Assembly: GCA_963677325.2 (NCBI GenBank) | Contig: CAXXGM010000006.1 | Span: 248,001 to 312,000 of the forward strand | Reading direction: 5' to 3' | From: G963677325 sp963677325 | GTDB lineage: Bacteria; Bacteroidota; Bacteroidia; Bacteroidales; Prolixibacteraceae | Length of the DNA stretch: 64,000 bases | In this document: positions 18,891 through 27,849 of the stretch, piece by piece | Numbering within the stretch: position 1 is the stretch's first letter | Layout: every line of letters starts with the position of its first letter | Notes under the pieces: model-generated | Database searches by the model: none | Seen by the model: the letters and a program-made list of their open reading frames with translations, nothing else | What the model was told of the DNA's origin: nothing | Position numbers and translations under genes: made by a program

Positions 18891-19538
18891 ATGAAACTTT
18901 TATTACTTTTGATAACAGGAGCAGCATTTACGTTTTCCTCTTTCACAAATATTTCAACATCAGAAATTTTTCAAAAGAAAATGGATGAACCTAAATATAA
19001 AAAAGCAGTCTTCGGGGAAGGTTGTTTTTGGTGTACAGAAGCACTTTTCACCCGCTTAAAAGGAGTTAAAAAAGCTGTATCAGGATATTCCGGAGGTAAA
19101 TTCGCAAATCCCACCTACAAAGAAGTCTGTTCAGGACTTACCGGACATGCCGAATGTACAGAGATTACTTACGATCCCGCTGAAATTACTTTTCGAGAAC
19201 TATTGCAGGTATTCTGGTCCACTCATGATCCCACCACCTTAGACCGACAGGGTAATGATGTGGGAACCCAGTATCGTTCGGTGATCTTCTATTTGGATGA
19301 AGATCAGAAAAAACAGGCCGGGGAATACAAAGAGAGGCTGGAAAAGGAAAAAATCTGGGACAAACCCATTGTCACGGAAATCGTAAAATTTGAAAGATTC
19401 TATCCTGCGGAGGATTACCATCAGGACTATTACGAACATAATTCCGACCAGTCTTACTGCAGATTGGTGATCACCCCCAAATTAGAAAAATTCAAAAAAA
19501 TCTTCGCCGATAAGCTTAAGTCAAGGATAGAGAAGTAA
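18891..19538 (+). CDS. msrA: Peptide methionine sulfoxide reductase A, exported
   Basis: A 215-residue protein with an N-terminal signal (LLLLLITGAAFTFSSFT), so it likely repairs oxidised methionine in periplasmic proteins. The catalytic motif EGCFWCTEALF has its nucleophilic Cys at 45; YSGG, TGHAECTEITYDP and the HDPTTLDRQGNDVGTQYRS block are standard MsrA. EDYHQDYYEHN lies near the C-terminus. It is not fused to MsrB. Confidence 0.95.
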   Translation: MKLLLLLITGAAFTFSSFTNISTSEIFQKKMDEPKYKKAVFGEGCFWCTEALFTRLKGVKKAVSGYSGGKFANPTYKEVCSGLTGHAECTEITYDPAEITFRELLQVFWSTHDPTTLDRQGNDVGTQYRSVIFYLDEDQKKQAGEYKERLEKEKIWDKPIVTEIVKFERFYPAEDYHQDYYEHNSDQSYCRLVITPKLEKFKKIFADKLKSRIEK

Positions 19539-19967
19539 GAAGCACTCCGGTTGGCAAATTCAATTGCGAAAAAATCAAGTCCTTGGCAATGACATGAAAA
19601 ATATTCGACAACAGGTATACAGTATGAATCAGTGACAATGAGAATAAGATACCTGTACATACTGAGTATTCCCTTTTTATCAGGGAAGTAGAAGTTGAAC
19701 CGTTCAAAGTGAAGGTTCGGCTAATCCCATCACTTCAAAAATGAATCAAATAGAATTTCTGCACCTTAGGCAATAAGGTTAAAAGGTTAATGTCCCGGAT
19801 CCAGACTTTTCAGATTTTAGACGCTGTTTGGCATAAAGATCAGAAACAGTTGAAAAATGTTTTTACAGGGAGTTATTTGCAAAGCCTTTACGGAGTTTTG
19901 CTCTAAGAATGAGTCTTCAGGCAAATAAATTTTATTATTTTTAGAACCTGAACTTAATCCGGCTTCT
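19539..19967. other. Gene-free interval upstream of ElyC-like gene
   Basis: About 430 A/T-rich bases. No frame with coding character, no clear hairpin terminator and no long repeat was recognised. Confidence 0.45.
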
Positions 19968-20723
19968 ATGTTTTTTTTTCTGTCAAAACTGATGGTATTT
20001 TTGCTTTCTCCGCTCAACTGGGTATTTATTCTCTTAATACTCGCCTGGTATTTCAGAAAAGCTAAATCCTCGAAAAAATTTCTTCTCTATGGTATAATAG
20101 TCCTTTATTTCTTTTCAAATTCATTCATCCGAAAAGAAGTTTACAGATATTGGGAATATCCTTTTACCAGTTTCGAGGGGACCTATGATTATGCTGTTGT
20201 TCTTGGAGGGTTTTCAACATTTGATTATGAAGCTTCCAGATTAAAATTCAGTTATGCCGGCGACAGGTTGTTCCAGGCTTACCAGTTATATCAGCAAGGT
20301 AAAGTAAAGAAACTCTTTATCTCGGGTGGATCAGGAAGTGTACTTCACCCGGAAAAGACTGAAGCAGATAAGGTGAAGGATTTTTTGATGTCACTTAAAG
20401 TTCCGGAACAGGACATTGTTATGGAAAAAGCTTCACGCAATACTCATGAAAACGCTGTAAATACAGCAGAATGGATATTTAAAAATGATCCAGGAGCAAC
20501 ATGTCTGCTTGTAACTTCAGCTACGCATATGCCCAGGGCTTTGGGGTGCTATAAAAAGGCAGGTTTAAAAGTGATTTCCTATACTACCGACCGGTATACT
20601 GAGCCAAGACAATTTGATCCGGAGAATCTATTTATTCCAGATGCAGATAACATCGATAAATGGAATACTATTTTCAAGGAAATAATTGGAATAGCTGTCT
20701 ATAAAGTAAAAGGATTTATTTAA
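19968..20723 (+). CDS. YdcF/ElyC-family (DUF218) membrane protein
   Basis: A 251-residue protein with two N-terminal membrane helices (about 1-25 and 35-55) and a DUF218 domain: YAVVLGGFSTFDYEASRLKF, FSYAGDRLFQAYQLYQQGKVKKLFISGGS, EKASRNTHENAVNTAEWI, VTSATHMPRALGCYKKAG. ElyC in E. coli affects peptidoglycan/undecaprenyl-phosphate metabolism in the envelope; the same role here is inferred. Single gene, convergent with the next. Confidence 0.85.
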   Translation: MFFFLSKLMVFLLSPLNWVFILLILAWYFRKAKSSKKFLLYGIIVLYFFSNSFIRKEVYRYWEYPFTSFEGTYDYAVVLGGFSTFDYEASRLKFSYAGDRLFQAYQLYQQGKVKKLFISGGSGSVLHPEKTEADKVKDFLMSLKVPEQDIVMEKASRNTHENAVNTAEWIFKNDPGATCLLVTSATHMPRALGCYKKAGLKVISYTTDRYTEPRQFDPENLFIPDADNIDKWNTIFKEIIGIAVYKVKGFI

Positions 20724-20760
20724 AAGTTTTTGACCCATCATAAAGCTTTAAATGGATTAT

Positions 20761-20788
20761 TAAAAAGAAAAGCTGGCAAAATGCCAGC
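20761..20788 (-). terminator. Intrinsic terminator for the gene at 20861
   Basis: Minus strand: GCTGGC, loop ATTTT, GCCAGC, then TTTTCTTTTTA. Confidence 0.75.
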
Positions 20789-20860
20789 CTTCCGACCATT
20801 TCATACTTCATTCGTTTAGGAGCGTACTATCATCGTATTTTCTCTCTTGCTTAAGTTAAT

Positions 20861-21757
20861 TTAAATTGCATCCTGGTAAGCAAGGAATAAAGCTTTATAA
20901 TATTGCATGAATCGAATCGGATCTGTACTTCCCTCAACTTCAGCATTACAGTAACCTTTATAACCTGAATCCTTTAACATCTTAAAGAACAGACGGTAAG
21001 GATATTCAGCCAGGTATAATTCATGGAGGTGAACTCCCTTAATACGATCTTTTACCGAGTTGAAATTGTATTCGAAACCTTTTCCGGCTGAATCCAATGC
21101 ATCACAGTTCCAGTTTATATATACATAGGGAGATTCTGAATAATCAATGATTCTCTTAATCAATGCAACGGAGTTGGTGCCTCTGCCATGAACACAAACC
21201 CTGATTTCAACACCATTCTGGTGAGCGTATTCACTCACTTCAGCGAGTGCTTTCCCGATTTGTTGAAGAGTCTTTTCCTGCGGGACTCCTTCTGGAATAG
21301 CATTGGGAAATACCCGAATACCGGTAGCACCGATATCACGTGCCAGTAAAATATATTCTTTGGTTCCTTCAATACTTTTTCTTACTTTTTCCTGTTCAGG
21401 ATAATGAAATTCAAAACCACTGGCCAGGCTGATTGTTTCAAGACTTGATTCTTTGAAACGTTTTTTCACGGCGGCGCGTTGTTCAGGCGAAAGTGTTACT
21501 TCTACACCGTGCTTGTGAGTAGTTCTAAGCTCAACAGATTTGTATCCGGTTTCCGTACAATTCTTAATGATCGTTTCAATATCCCAATCCTTGGCGATAT
21601 TATAAGTCATTATACCAATTTTCAAAGGATCTTTATTCAAAGAGATCAGACCTTTTTTTTCGGATTCCGAAGCTTCAGAAATCCCTGGAATCATTGCCGC
21701 TGTTGCAGAGATGGCAGCAGTTTGCAGAAAGTTTCTCCTGGAAAAACGATTATTCAT
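20861..21757 (-). CDS. Tat-exported sugar phosphate isomerase/epimerase-like TIM barrel
   Basis: A 298-residue protein with a twin-arginine signal (FSRRNFLQTAAISATAAMI). The xylose-isomerase-like barrel shows KIGIMTYNI, CTETGYKSVELRTTHKHG, GATGIRVFPNAIPEG, VEIRVCVHGRGTN, YINWNCDALDS and GYCNAEVEG. It is only weakly similar to the barrel encoded at 15069, so the two are distant paralogues. The substrate is unknown. It has its own terminator. Confidence 0.8.
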   Translation of the reverse strand: MNNRFSRRNFLQTAAISATAAMIPGISEASESEKKGLISLNKDPLKIGIMTYNIAKDWDIETIIKNCTETGYKSVELRTTHKHGVEVTLSPEQRAAVKKRFKESSLETISLASGFEFHYPEQEKVRKSIEGTKEYILLARDIGATGIRVFPNAIPEGVPQEKTLQQIGKALAEVSEYAHQNGVEIRVCVHGRGTNSVALIKRIIDYSESPYVYINWNCDALDSAGKGFEYNFNSVKDRIKGVHLHELYLAEYPYRLFFKMLKDSGYKGYCNAEVEGSTDPIRFMQYYKALFLAYQDAI

Positions 21758-21930
21758 ACTCTAATGTTTAACTACAAAAAATTAATTTAGTTGAAGGAAG
21801 TTTCTTAAAATGATAAGATTCTTCTTTGGCAGGGCAAGAATAAAAACAATCGATGAGAAAAACAATTATTGGAGTTATTATTTTTAAATTATACATTATT
21901 TAGGATTAAAAATGATCTGTTCAGATTGAA

Positions 21931-23244
21931 TCAATTTAATAATACGATCATCAAATCCATTACATTGGTTTGAGTAGGACCTGTTCGGATAAGTCCTCCT
22001 TCCCTGCTGAAAAAATTATAGGAATCAAAATTTTCCAGATATTTATCTATATCCAGACCTTGTTCTGCCGAATATTTATAAGTATCAGTATCTACAACCG
22101 CCCCTGCTGCATCGGTAGGCCCGTCTGTACCATCAGTTCCTGCGGATAAAAAGGTAATATCTTTCATGCCTTTTATTTTTTTTGCAAGTATCAGAGCCAA
22201 ATGTTGATTGCGGCCTCCTTTGCCCTGAGTTGTCACTTCTAATGTTGGTTCTCCGCCAAACAGAAGACAAATTCTCTCTCCGGAATAAAATTTACAGATA
22301 TTTTCAACTTTATCAAGAATACAGGCAGCCACTTCATTAATATCACCTTCGAGAGAACTTGTAATAACCCGCGCCTCGTATCCAATTGATACAGCCTTCT
22401 CCTTAGCTTTTTGCAAAGCCAGAGTATTTGATCCTATAATGATATTTGAAGTGCGTTTAAACGCTTCATCATTTTCCTTCAATGTTTCTCCTCGTTTCTT
22501 TTGAACACCTTCCTGGAGAATCCGGAAAATCTGTGGCGGTATTTTATCTTCAATCTGGTATTTATTTAGTATTTCGACAGCCATTGCGAAGGTAGAAGGA
22601 TCAGGCGCAGTCGGGCCGGAAGCAATTACGTCAAGTTGGTCCCCGATTACATCAGATAAAATCAGGCTAATGATCGTAGCCGGCCAGACCGCTTTTGAAA
22701 GTAGTCCGCCTTTAATGGTTGAAAGATGCTTCCGGATGCAATTCATTTCGTTAATGGATGCTCCACACTCCAAAAGTACATTATTCAAAGTGGCCAGATC
22801 TTTCAACGTGCATCCTTCAGGTAAATCAGTCAACAATGCGGATCCCCCGCCTGATATAAGACAAATGACAAGGTCCTTCTCGCCGGCTTTATGTGCGATA
22901 TCAAGAATCTCTTTTGTCCCCTCCAATCCATTGCAATCAGGTACAGGATGGCCTGCTTCTTTTATCCTGATGTAATTAAGAGGAACAGAATGATGGTATT
23001 TAGTTACAATAAATCCGTCCTTAATCCTATTTCCAAGAATAAATTCCAGTTCACTGGCCATCGATGCACTTGCTTTCCCGCCACCAATAACATAAAGATC
23101 TCTTACATTATCTAAAGGGATAATTGTGTTTTTAATAGTCAGAATATCATTATTGAAAGAAATTAACCTTCTGATAAGCCTATCGGGCTTTACGCTGTTA
23201 ACACCCGATAGAAAAATATCGATGGCAGCTTTCCTGGCATCCAT
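21931..23244 (-). CDS. Glycerate 2-kinase (DUF4147/MOFRL type)
   Basis: A 437-residue enzyme of the GckA/TtuD family that phosphorylates glycerate to 2-phosphoglycerate. YVIGGGKASASMASELE and VICLISGGGSALLTDLPEG are the N-terminal kinase loops, followed by LSDVIGDQLDVIASGPTAPDP. The C-terminal MOFRL domain shows LLFGGEPTLEV, GGRNQHLAL and LSAGTDGTDGPTDAAGAVVD. It acts in the cytosol in glyoxylate or serine breakdown. Single gene. Confidence 0.93.
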   Translation of the reverse strand: MDARKAAIDIFLSGVNSVKPDRLIRRLISFNNDILTIKNTIIPLDNVRDLYVIGGGKASASMASELEFILGNRIKDGFIVTKYHHSVPLNYIRIKEAGHPVPDCNGLEGTKEILDIAHKAGEKDLVICLISGGGSALLTDLPEGCTLKDLATLNNVLLECGASINEMNCIRKHLSTIKGGLLSKAVWPATIISLILSDVIGDQLDVIASGPTAPDPSTFAMAVEILNKYQIEDKIPPQIFRILQEGVQKKRGETLKENDEAFKRTSNIIIGSNTLALQKAKEKAVSIGYEARVITSSLEGDINEVAACILDKVENICKFYSGERICLLFGGEPTLEVTTQGKGGRNQHLALILAKKIKGMKDITFLSAGTDGTDGPTDAAGAVVDTDTYKYSAEQGLDIDKYLENFDSYNFFSREGGLIRTGPTQTNVMDLMIVLLN

Positions 23245-23597
23245 GACCTTAATTTTCAGTTGAGAGTAAAAATATATTATTAATCTGCATTAATTAAACT
23301 TTCACGGTATAAAAATTCAGGAGGTGTAACCTACTCAAAAGTTTATACTCATAAAACTTTAAGTATATGAAATGAAATAACGCCGTATTTTAGATTGACG
23401 AATTTTATTTGAAAAATGAATACCATTATATTATGTAAGTTCTTTTAAAAAAAGCCGGGACGAACCTGGTACGAACCGAATACGGACTTAACACGAGGAG
23501 AGTCCATGTGAAATTTAGCTATATTATTGTTAAATAACAAAAAGTGTAGAATACGACATCAATTTATTCTCATTATTTAATTCATCCTTCCTTAACT
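23245..23597. other. Intergenic interval between glycerate kinase and malic enzyme genes
   Basis: It holds the 11-nt array at 23458-23501 described separately. No coding frame was recognised. Confidence 0.5.
23458..23501. repeat. Four-unit 11-nt array (ACGAACC type)
   Basis: GGACGAACCTG, GTACGAACCGA, ATACGGACTTA, ACACGAGGAGA in exact 11-base register, each with ACG at positions 3-5. The GGACT at 23484-23488 pairs with AGTCC just after the array. Confidence 0.65.
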
Positions 23598-23627
23598 AAA
23601 AAACCCTGCAGCTGTTAACTGCAGGGT
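23598..23627 (-). terminator. Intrinsic terminator of maeB
   Basis: Minus strand: ACCCTGCAG, loop TTAACAG, CTGCAGGGT, then TTTTTAG. It is 46 bases beyond the malic enzyme stop. Confidence 0.88.
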
Positions 23628-23673
23628 CAATTACTAATATATATTTATTTGATCAGGAATTCATTTGTAAGTA

Positions 23674-25968
23674 TCAACTGACTAATTCCTTCTTTTTCTT
23701 CTGCTCTTCAACCTGGGCATCGATCACTGCAATGGTGACCATGTTCAGAATGTCATTTACCGAACTTTCGAGATTAAGAATGTGAATTGGTTTATTTAAA
23801 CCCATTTGAATCGGGCCTGTGGTTTCACTCATTCCAATCTCAAGCATCAGTTTATAGGAAATGTTGGCTGAACTGAGATTAGGGAAAATCAGTGTATTCA
23901 CATTCATTCCATCAATTTTTGAGAAAGGATATTTCTCATGTCTCAGGTCTCGGTCCAAAGCGATGTTAACCTGCATTTCACCGTCAATCAGAATTTCGGG
24001 ATTATTTTCGTGCAGGTACTCAATGGCTTCGCGAACCATGGCGGGACTACCCACATTGCGTTCACCAAAAGTAGAATAAGAAAGCATCGCCATCACCGGA
24101 GTAATATTGAAGAGCTTAACCGTTTCGTAGGTGAGTTTGGCCACATCGATCAGTGTTTCCTTTTTGGGATGATTGTTAACCATGGTATCGGCAAAGAAGA
24201 AGGTACCCAGTTTGGTGGTAACAATGTTGACGCCTGCAATATGTTTTAATCCGTCGCGCATTCCAACGATTTCGATGGCGGGTTTAATTGCATCTGTATA
24301 TTTGGTGATGACACCGGTGATACAGGCATCGGCTTCTCCTGCTTCTACCATCATCATTCCAAAATAATTGCGGTCGAACATCCTTTCGTAAGCCTCATCA
24401 AATGTCATCCCCTCACGATGATGTTTTTCATGAAGTATTCCGGCATATTTAACACGACGGGCATGTTCACGGTCATGACGTATGTTGATAATTTCAACTC
24501 CGTCTAATTCAATGCCATTCTCTCCAATAATACGAGTAATACGTTCTTCGTTGCCAAGTAAGACCGGTACACAAATTCTCTCTGTCCTGGCAATCTGTGC
24601 TGCTTTGAGCATCTTGATATCGTTTGCCTCGGCAAATACCACACGTTTCGGACTTTCCTTTGCTTTTTCGGTCAATCCTCTTAGAAGTTTATTATCCAGG
24701 CCCATTCTTTGACGAAGATTATCAGAATAATCATCCCAGTTTTCAATGGGTTTGCGTGCTACACCGCTTTCCATAGCAGCTTTTGCCACAGCAGGAGCAA
24801 CAGTGATTAACAATCTTGGATCAAGAGGTTTAGGAATAATATACTCCCGGCCAAAGCTCATGTGCTTTGATTCGTAAGCTGAAGTAACCACCTCAGGAAC
24901 AGGAAATTTAGCAAGTTTAGCAATCGCATGTACGGCGGCCACCTTCATCTCCTCGTTAATCGTAGTGGAACGAACATCAAGCGCACCCCTAAAAATGTAA
25001 GGAAATCCGAGTACATTATTAACCTGATTAGGATGATCGCTTCGTCCAGTGGCAAAGATAATATCATTACGTGAAGCCATGGCTTCCTCGTATGAGATTT
25101 CAGGATTAGGATTGGCAAGAGCAAAGACGACAGGATTCTTTGCCATTACGCGGATCATCTCCTGGGTTAGAACTCCTGCTACTGACAGACCGAGAAAAAC
25201 GTCAGCATTTTGGAGAGCCTCTGCAAGTGTATTGCATGGAAGGGACGTTGCAAACGGAAGTTTTCGGCTGTTCAAATCTGTCCTGCGAACAGAAATAACT
25301 CCTTTACTGTCAGCCATGATCACGTTCTTCGGATCGGCTCCCAGTTTAATGTAAAGATTTGCACAGGCAATTGCTGCTGCTCCTGCACCGTTTACAACAA
25401 TTTTTACATCTTTGATGTTTTTATTTACCAATTCAAGTGCATTGATCAGCGCTGCTCCGGAGATAATCGCTGTACCATGCTGATCGTCATGCATGATCGG
25501 GATATCCAGGGCTTCCTTAAGTTTTTCTTCAATTGCAAAACATTCAGGAGCTTTGATGTCTTCAAGATTGATACCGCCAAATGTGCAGGCTATAGCCTTT
25601 ACTACTTCCACAAATTTATCAGGATCTTTTTCATTCACTTCTATATCAAAAACGTCGATGTCAGCAAATATCTTAAAAAGAAGTCCTTTACCCTCCATCA
25701 CGGGTTTCCCGGCTAAAGCACCAATATCACCCAAACCAAGTACTGCTGTTCCGTTTGAAATTACAGCCACCAGATTTCCCTTGGCGGTGTAATCATAAGC
25801 GCATTGCAGGTCCTTCTCTATTTCAAGACAAGGAATTGCAACTCCTGGAGAGTAAGCCAGTGACAAATCACGCTGAGTACTATGTGGTTTTGTGGGTATT
25901 ACTTGAATTTTACCAGGCCGGCCATTTTTATGATAGTTTAAAGCATCGGCACGTTTTGAACTTTCCAT
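23674..25968 (-). CDS. maeB: NADP-dependent malic enzyme with phosphotransacetylase-like domain
   Basis: A 764-residue two-domain enzyme converting malate to pyruvate and CO2. The malic domain (about 1-400) has LAYSPGVAIPCLEI, GDIGALAGKPVMEGKG, IMHDDQHGTAI, VVNGAGAAAIACANLYIKLGA and FALANPNPEIS. The C-terminal half (about 430-750) is phosphate-acetyltransferase-like (VVFAEANDIKMLKAAQIA, EAGEADACITG, NVGSPAMVREAIEYL, TTGPIQMGLNKP). In MaeB this region is regulatory and binds acetyl-CoA rather than acting as a transferase. Single-gene unit with a terminator. Confidence 0.96.
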   Translation of the reverse strand: MESSKRADALNYHKNGRPGKIQVIPTKPHSTQRDLSLAYSPGVAIPCLEIEKDLQCAYDYTAKGNLVAVISNGTAVLGLGDIGALAGKPVMEGKGLLFKIFADIDVFDIEVNEKDPDKFVEVVKAIACTFGGINLEDIKAPECFAIEEKLKEALDIPIMHDDQHGTAIISGAALINALELVNKNIKDVKIVVNGAGAAAIACANLYIKLGADPKNVIMADSKGVISVRRTDLNSRKLPFATSLPCNTLAEALQNADVFLGLSVAGVLTQEMIRVMAKNPVVFALANPNPEISYEEAMASRNDIIFATGRSDHPNQVNNVLGFPYIFRGALDVRSTTINEEMKVAAVHAIAKLAKFPVPEVVTSAYESKHMSFGREYIIPKPLDPRLLITVAPAVAKAAMESGVARKPIENWDDYSDNLRQRMGLDNKLLRGLTEKAKESPKRVVFAEANDIKMLKAAQIARTERICVPVLLGNEERITRIIGENGIELDGVEIINIRHDREHARRVKYAGILHEKHHREGMTFDEAYERMFDRNYFGMMMVEAGEADACITGVITKYTDAIKPAIEIVGMRDGLKHIAGVNIVTTKLGTFFFADTMVNNHPKKETLIDVAKLTYETVKLFNITPVMAMLSYSTFGERNVGSPAMVREAIEYLHENNPEILIDGEMQVNIALDRDLRHEKYPFSKIDGMNVNTLIFPNLSSANISYKLMLEIGMSETTGPIQMGLNKPIHILNLESSVNDILNMVTIAVIDAQVEEQKKKKELVS

Positions 25969-26204
25969 GTGCGATTGTTATAAATTTTAGATTATTGTGA
26001 TATGATTTAAAAATATTTCCCTTAATTTCTTAAAAAATCTCGAACAAAATTAGATTTTATTTTCATTTCAAAAGTTGAGCAATACCTTTTTTAAGAAACT
26101 TAAGATTTCGATAATATTGCATTATGTTCTCACTAAATTAAAAGAATCGATTAGTTGTCCTAACCTTTTTAACCAATTATTCAATTTAATTTTCGATACA
26201 GCAA

Positions 26205-26234
26205 TTGAAGAAATCATTTTTATTATTATTTTTG
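26205..26234 (+). promoter_or_regulatory. Promoter of a 37-residue basic protein
   Basis: TTG at 26205-26207, exactly 19 bases, then TATTTTTG at 26227-26234; a textbook match to the Bacteroidota consensus. The ATG lies 28 bases further. Confidence 0.7.
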
Positions 26235-26261
26235 AGAAGTATTAACATAAATCATTTAGTT

Positions 26262-26375
26262 ATGGCAAAGGATAAAGGACCAATCAAAGATCATAACAAA
26301 AAAGAGCCTCAGAAAAGCCTTAAAGAAAAAAGAGCTGAAAAAAAAGCCAAACAAGAAGCTAAGAGCAGATCTTAA
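26262..26375 (+). CDS. Small lysine-rich protein, 37 residues
   Basis: ATG at 26262 to TAA at 26373-26375. The protein starts MAKDKGPIKDHNKKEP and continues with KEKRAEKKAKQEAKSRS: about one third lysine, no hydrophobic core, probably disordered or nucleic-acid binding. A consensus promoter stands directly upstream and a strong hairpin follows at 26404, so it is a complete small transcription unit. Similar short KEKRA-type proteins occur in other Bacteroidota as hypothetical proteins; no function is assigned. Confidence 0.65.
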   Translation: MAKDKGPIKDHNKKEPQKSLKEKRAEKKAKQEAKSRS

Positions 26376-26403
26376 CTGAAAATTGGCACTTATCTATTTA
26401 GGT

Positions 26404-26422
26404 CCCAGGGCGATGCCCTGGG
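26404..26422. repeat. GC-rich hairpin after the small basic gene
   Basis: CCCAGGGC-GAT-GCCCTGGG: perfect 8-bp stem with a 3-base loop, 28 bases after the stop. There is no long T-run, so it may be a REP-like element as much as a terminator. Confidence 0.6.
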
Positions 26423-26604
26423 CCATTATATTTCAGGCAATCAGCTTGACAAATACTTCTCCTGATTCAAATTTATGCTCTCTTACTACCGTTATTCAAC
26501 GACAGCAAGAAACCGATGGACTTATAACCAATGAGAGCAAAGCCGGGCCAATTATTTGAGGATTTCAATAAATAAATAAGTAGGAACAATCTAAATGAAA
26601 AAAA

Positions 26605-26943
26605 ATGGATGCACAAAAAGTTGATTTTTTTATCATGTCAAATTCCAAATATTTCGAAAGTTACCATCTGGGTGTTATCCGCGATAGACTTTTGGCCATA
26701 GATGACTCAAAATGGGGACTGATTACAACGGTTCAATTTAAAGATCCCACGCTGATCCTGATTGTTTCCATCCTGATCGGGACTTTGGGCATCGATCGTT
26801 TTCTAATTGGGGATACAGGTCTGGGTATAGGTAAGTTATTGACGTGCGGAGGATTTGGCATATGGTACATCATTGATCTGTTTTTGATTCAGCAGGCTAC
26901 GCGTGAAAAAAATATGCAGCAAATGCAGCAACTACTGTTTTAG
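26605..26943 (+). CDS. TM2-domain membrane protein
   Basis: A 112-residue protein with a soluble N-terminal ~45 residues and a TM2 domain: DPTLILIVSILIGTLGIDRFLIGDTGLGIGK, then LLTCGGFGIWYIIDLFLI (two helices joined by the DRF loop), and a short Gln-rich tail. Function unknown for the family in bacteria. It is 6 bases upstream of a DUF2752 gene; TM2 and DUF2752 genes are commonly paired, so the two likely form one operon. Confidence 0.88.
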   Translation: MDAQKVDFFIMSNSKYFESYHLGVIRDRLLAIDDSKWGLITTVQFKDPTLILIVSILIGTLGIDRFLIGDTGLGIGKLLTCGGFGIWYIIDLFLIQQATREKNMQQMQQLLF

Positions 26944-26949
26944 AATAAT

Positions 26950-27360
26950 ATGACCAGGAACAAGTTGTACATTTTATTTACGGCAGCTTGTATCGCAGGA
27001 TATGCATGGCTTGGTTTTTCTTATTTCAAAGATGAATCAAACCATGTTGTTTTAGAATCCTGCTTATTTAAACACTTCACTAATATTCCATGCCCGTCCT
27101 GTGGTTCCACCAGGGCGGTAATATCTCTGCTGCATGGAAATTTTATCGATGCCTGTGTATTAAATCCTTTTGGTTATATTATTTTTCTGATTCTTTCCAT
27201 TATTCCTTTCTGGATCATTTTTGATCTGATCACAGCAAAAGCGACATTCTTTAATTTTTATAGATATTCCGAACAGCTAATCAGACAAAGATTGATAGCC
27301 CTTCCGTTGATCTTTATTGTCATACTGAACTGGATCTGGAATTTGCTTAAATGGTATTAA
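26950..27360 (+). CDS. DUF2752 membrane protein
   Basis: A 136-residue membrane protein with the DUF2752 signature CPSCGSTRAVISLLHGNFIDACVLNPFG (split here: CPSCGSTRA, then LHGNFIDA, then NPFG) and about three membrane helices. Function unknown. It follows the TM2 gene after 6 bases. Confidence 0.85.
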   Translation: MTRNKLYILFTAACIAGYAWLGFSYFKDESNHVVLESCLFKHFTNIPCPSCGSTRAVISLLHGNFIDACVLNPFGYIIFLILSIIPFWIIFDLITAKATFFNFYRYSEQLIRQRLIALPLIFIVILNWIWNLLKWY

Positions 27361-27469
27361 AAAAGCTGATAGACAATAATATAATTCACAATTTTTAACC
27401 AATAATTAATATATTACTTCCCCGCTTTCCTACTCCCTACTTTTCCAAAATTCCTGATTTCTTCATTCC

Positions 27470-27709
27470 TTATTCTGTCTTATGATACTTTTTTCGGCTG
27501 GTCCTCTCTGCAATCCAGTCATATAATAAAAACGTACAGACAAAATATGGATAAATTGCATACAGGGTATCGCTGGCAGAATGTGATTGTCTGTCTTCAG
27601 CTAAGAAAACGTTAAAGCAATAAAGTACGGCAATAAGTAAAATCACAGATCCGTAAACGGAAACCGGAAGATAGAACCATCCATAACGCCTGAACCAAAT
27701 CTTTTCCAT
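27470..27709 (-). CDS. Small conserved membrane protein
   Basis: 79 residues from the ATG at 27709 (MEKIWFRRYGWFYLPVS). Two hydrophobic helices (about 16-36 and 49-65) flank the conserved-looking DRQSHSASDTLYAIYP segment. The MEKIWFxRYGWFYxPVS and SHSxSDTLY patterns recur in a small uncharacterised bacterial family. An upstream start at 27739 is less likely because the added residues do not fit the pattern. Confidence 0.7.
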   Translation of the reverse strand: MEKIWFRRYGWFYLPVSVYGSVILLIAVLYCFNVFLAEDRQSHSASDTLYAIYPYFVCTFLLYDWIAERTSRKKYHKTE

Positions 27710-27800
27710 TTCTGCGAAACAATTTATTTTTATAAACAAAATACAACCCTTACAGGTTCACTGATTTTGTATTATTCCGAATATCTGTTAATCAGCAATT

Positions 27801-27831
27801 TTGAATAAAAGCATCATAATTGCTATATTTG
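27801..27831 (+). promoter_or_regulatory. Promoter of the CNNM/CBS gene
   Basis: TTG at 27801-27803, 20 bases, TATATTTG at 27824-27831. It fixes the ATG at 27850 as the start, since earlier in-frame TTG codons lie within the promoter. Confidence 0.7.
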
Positions 27832-27849
27832 TACAATTTATTTTATTTT

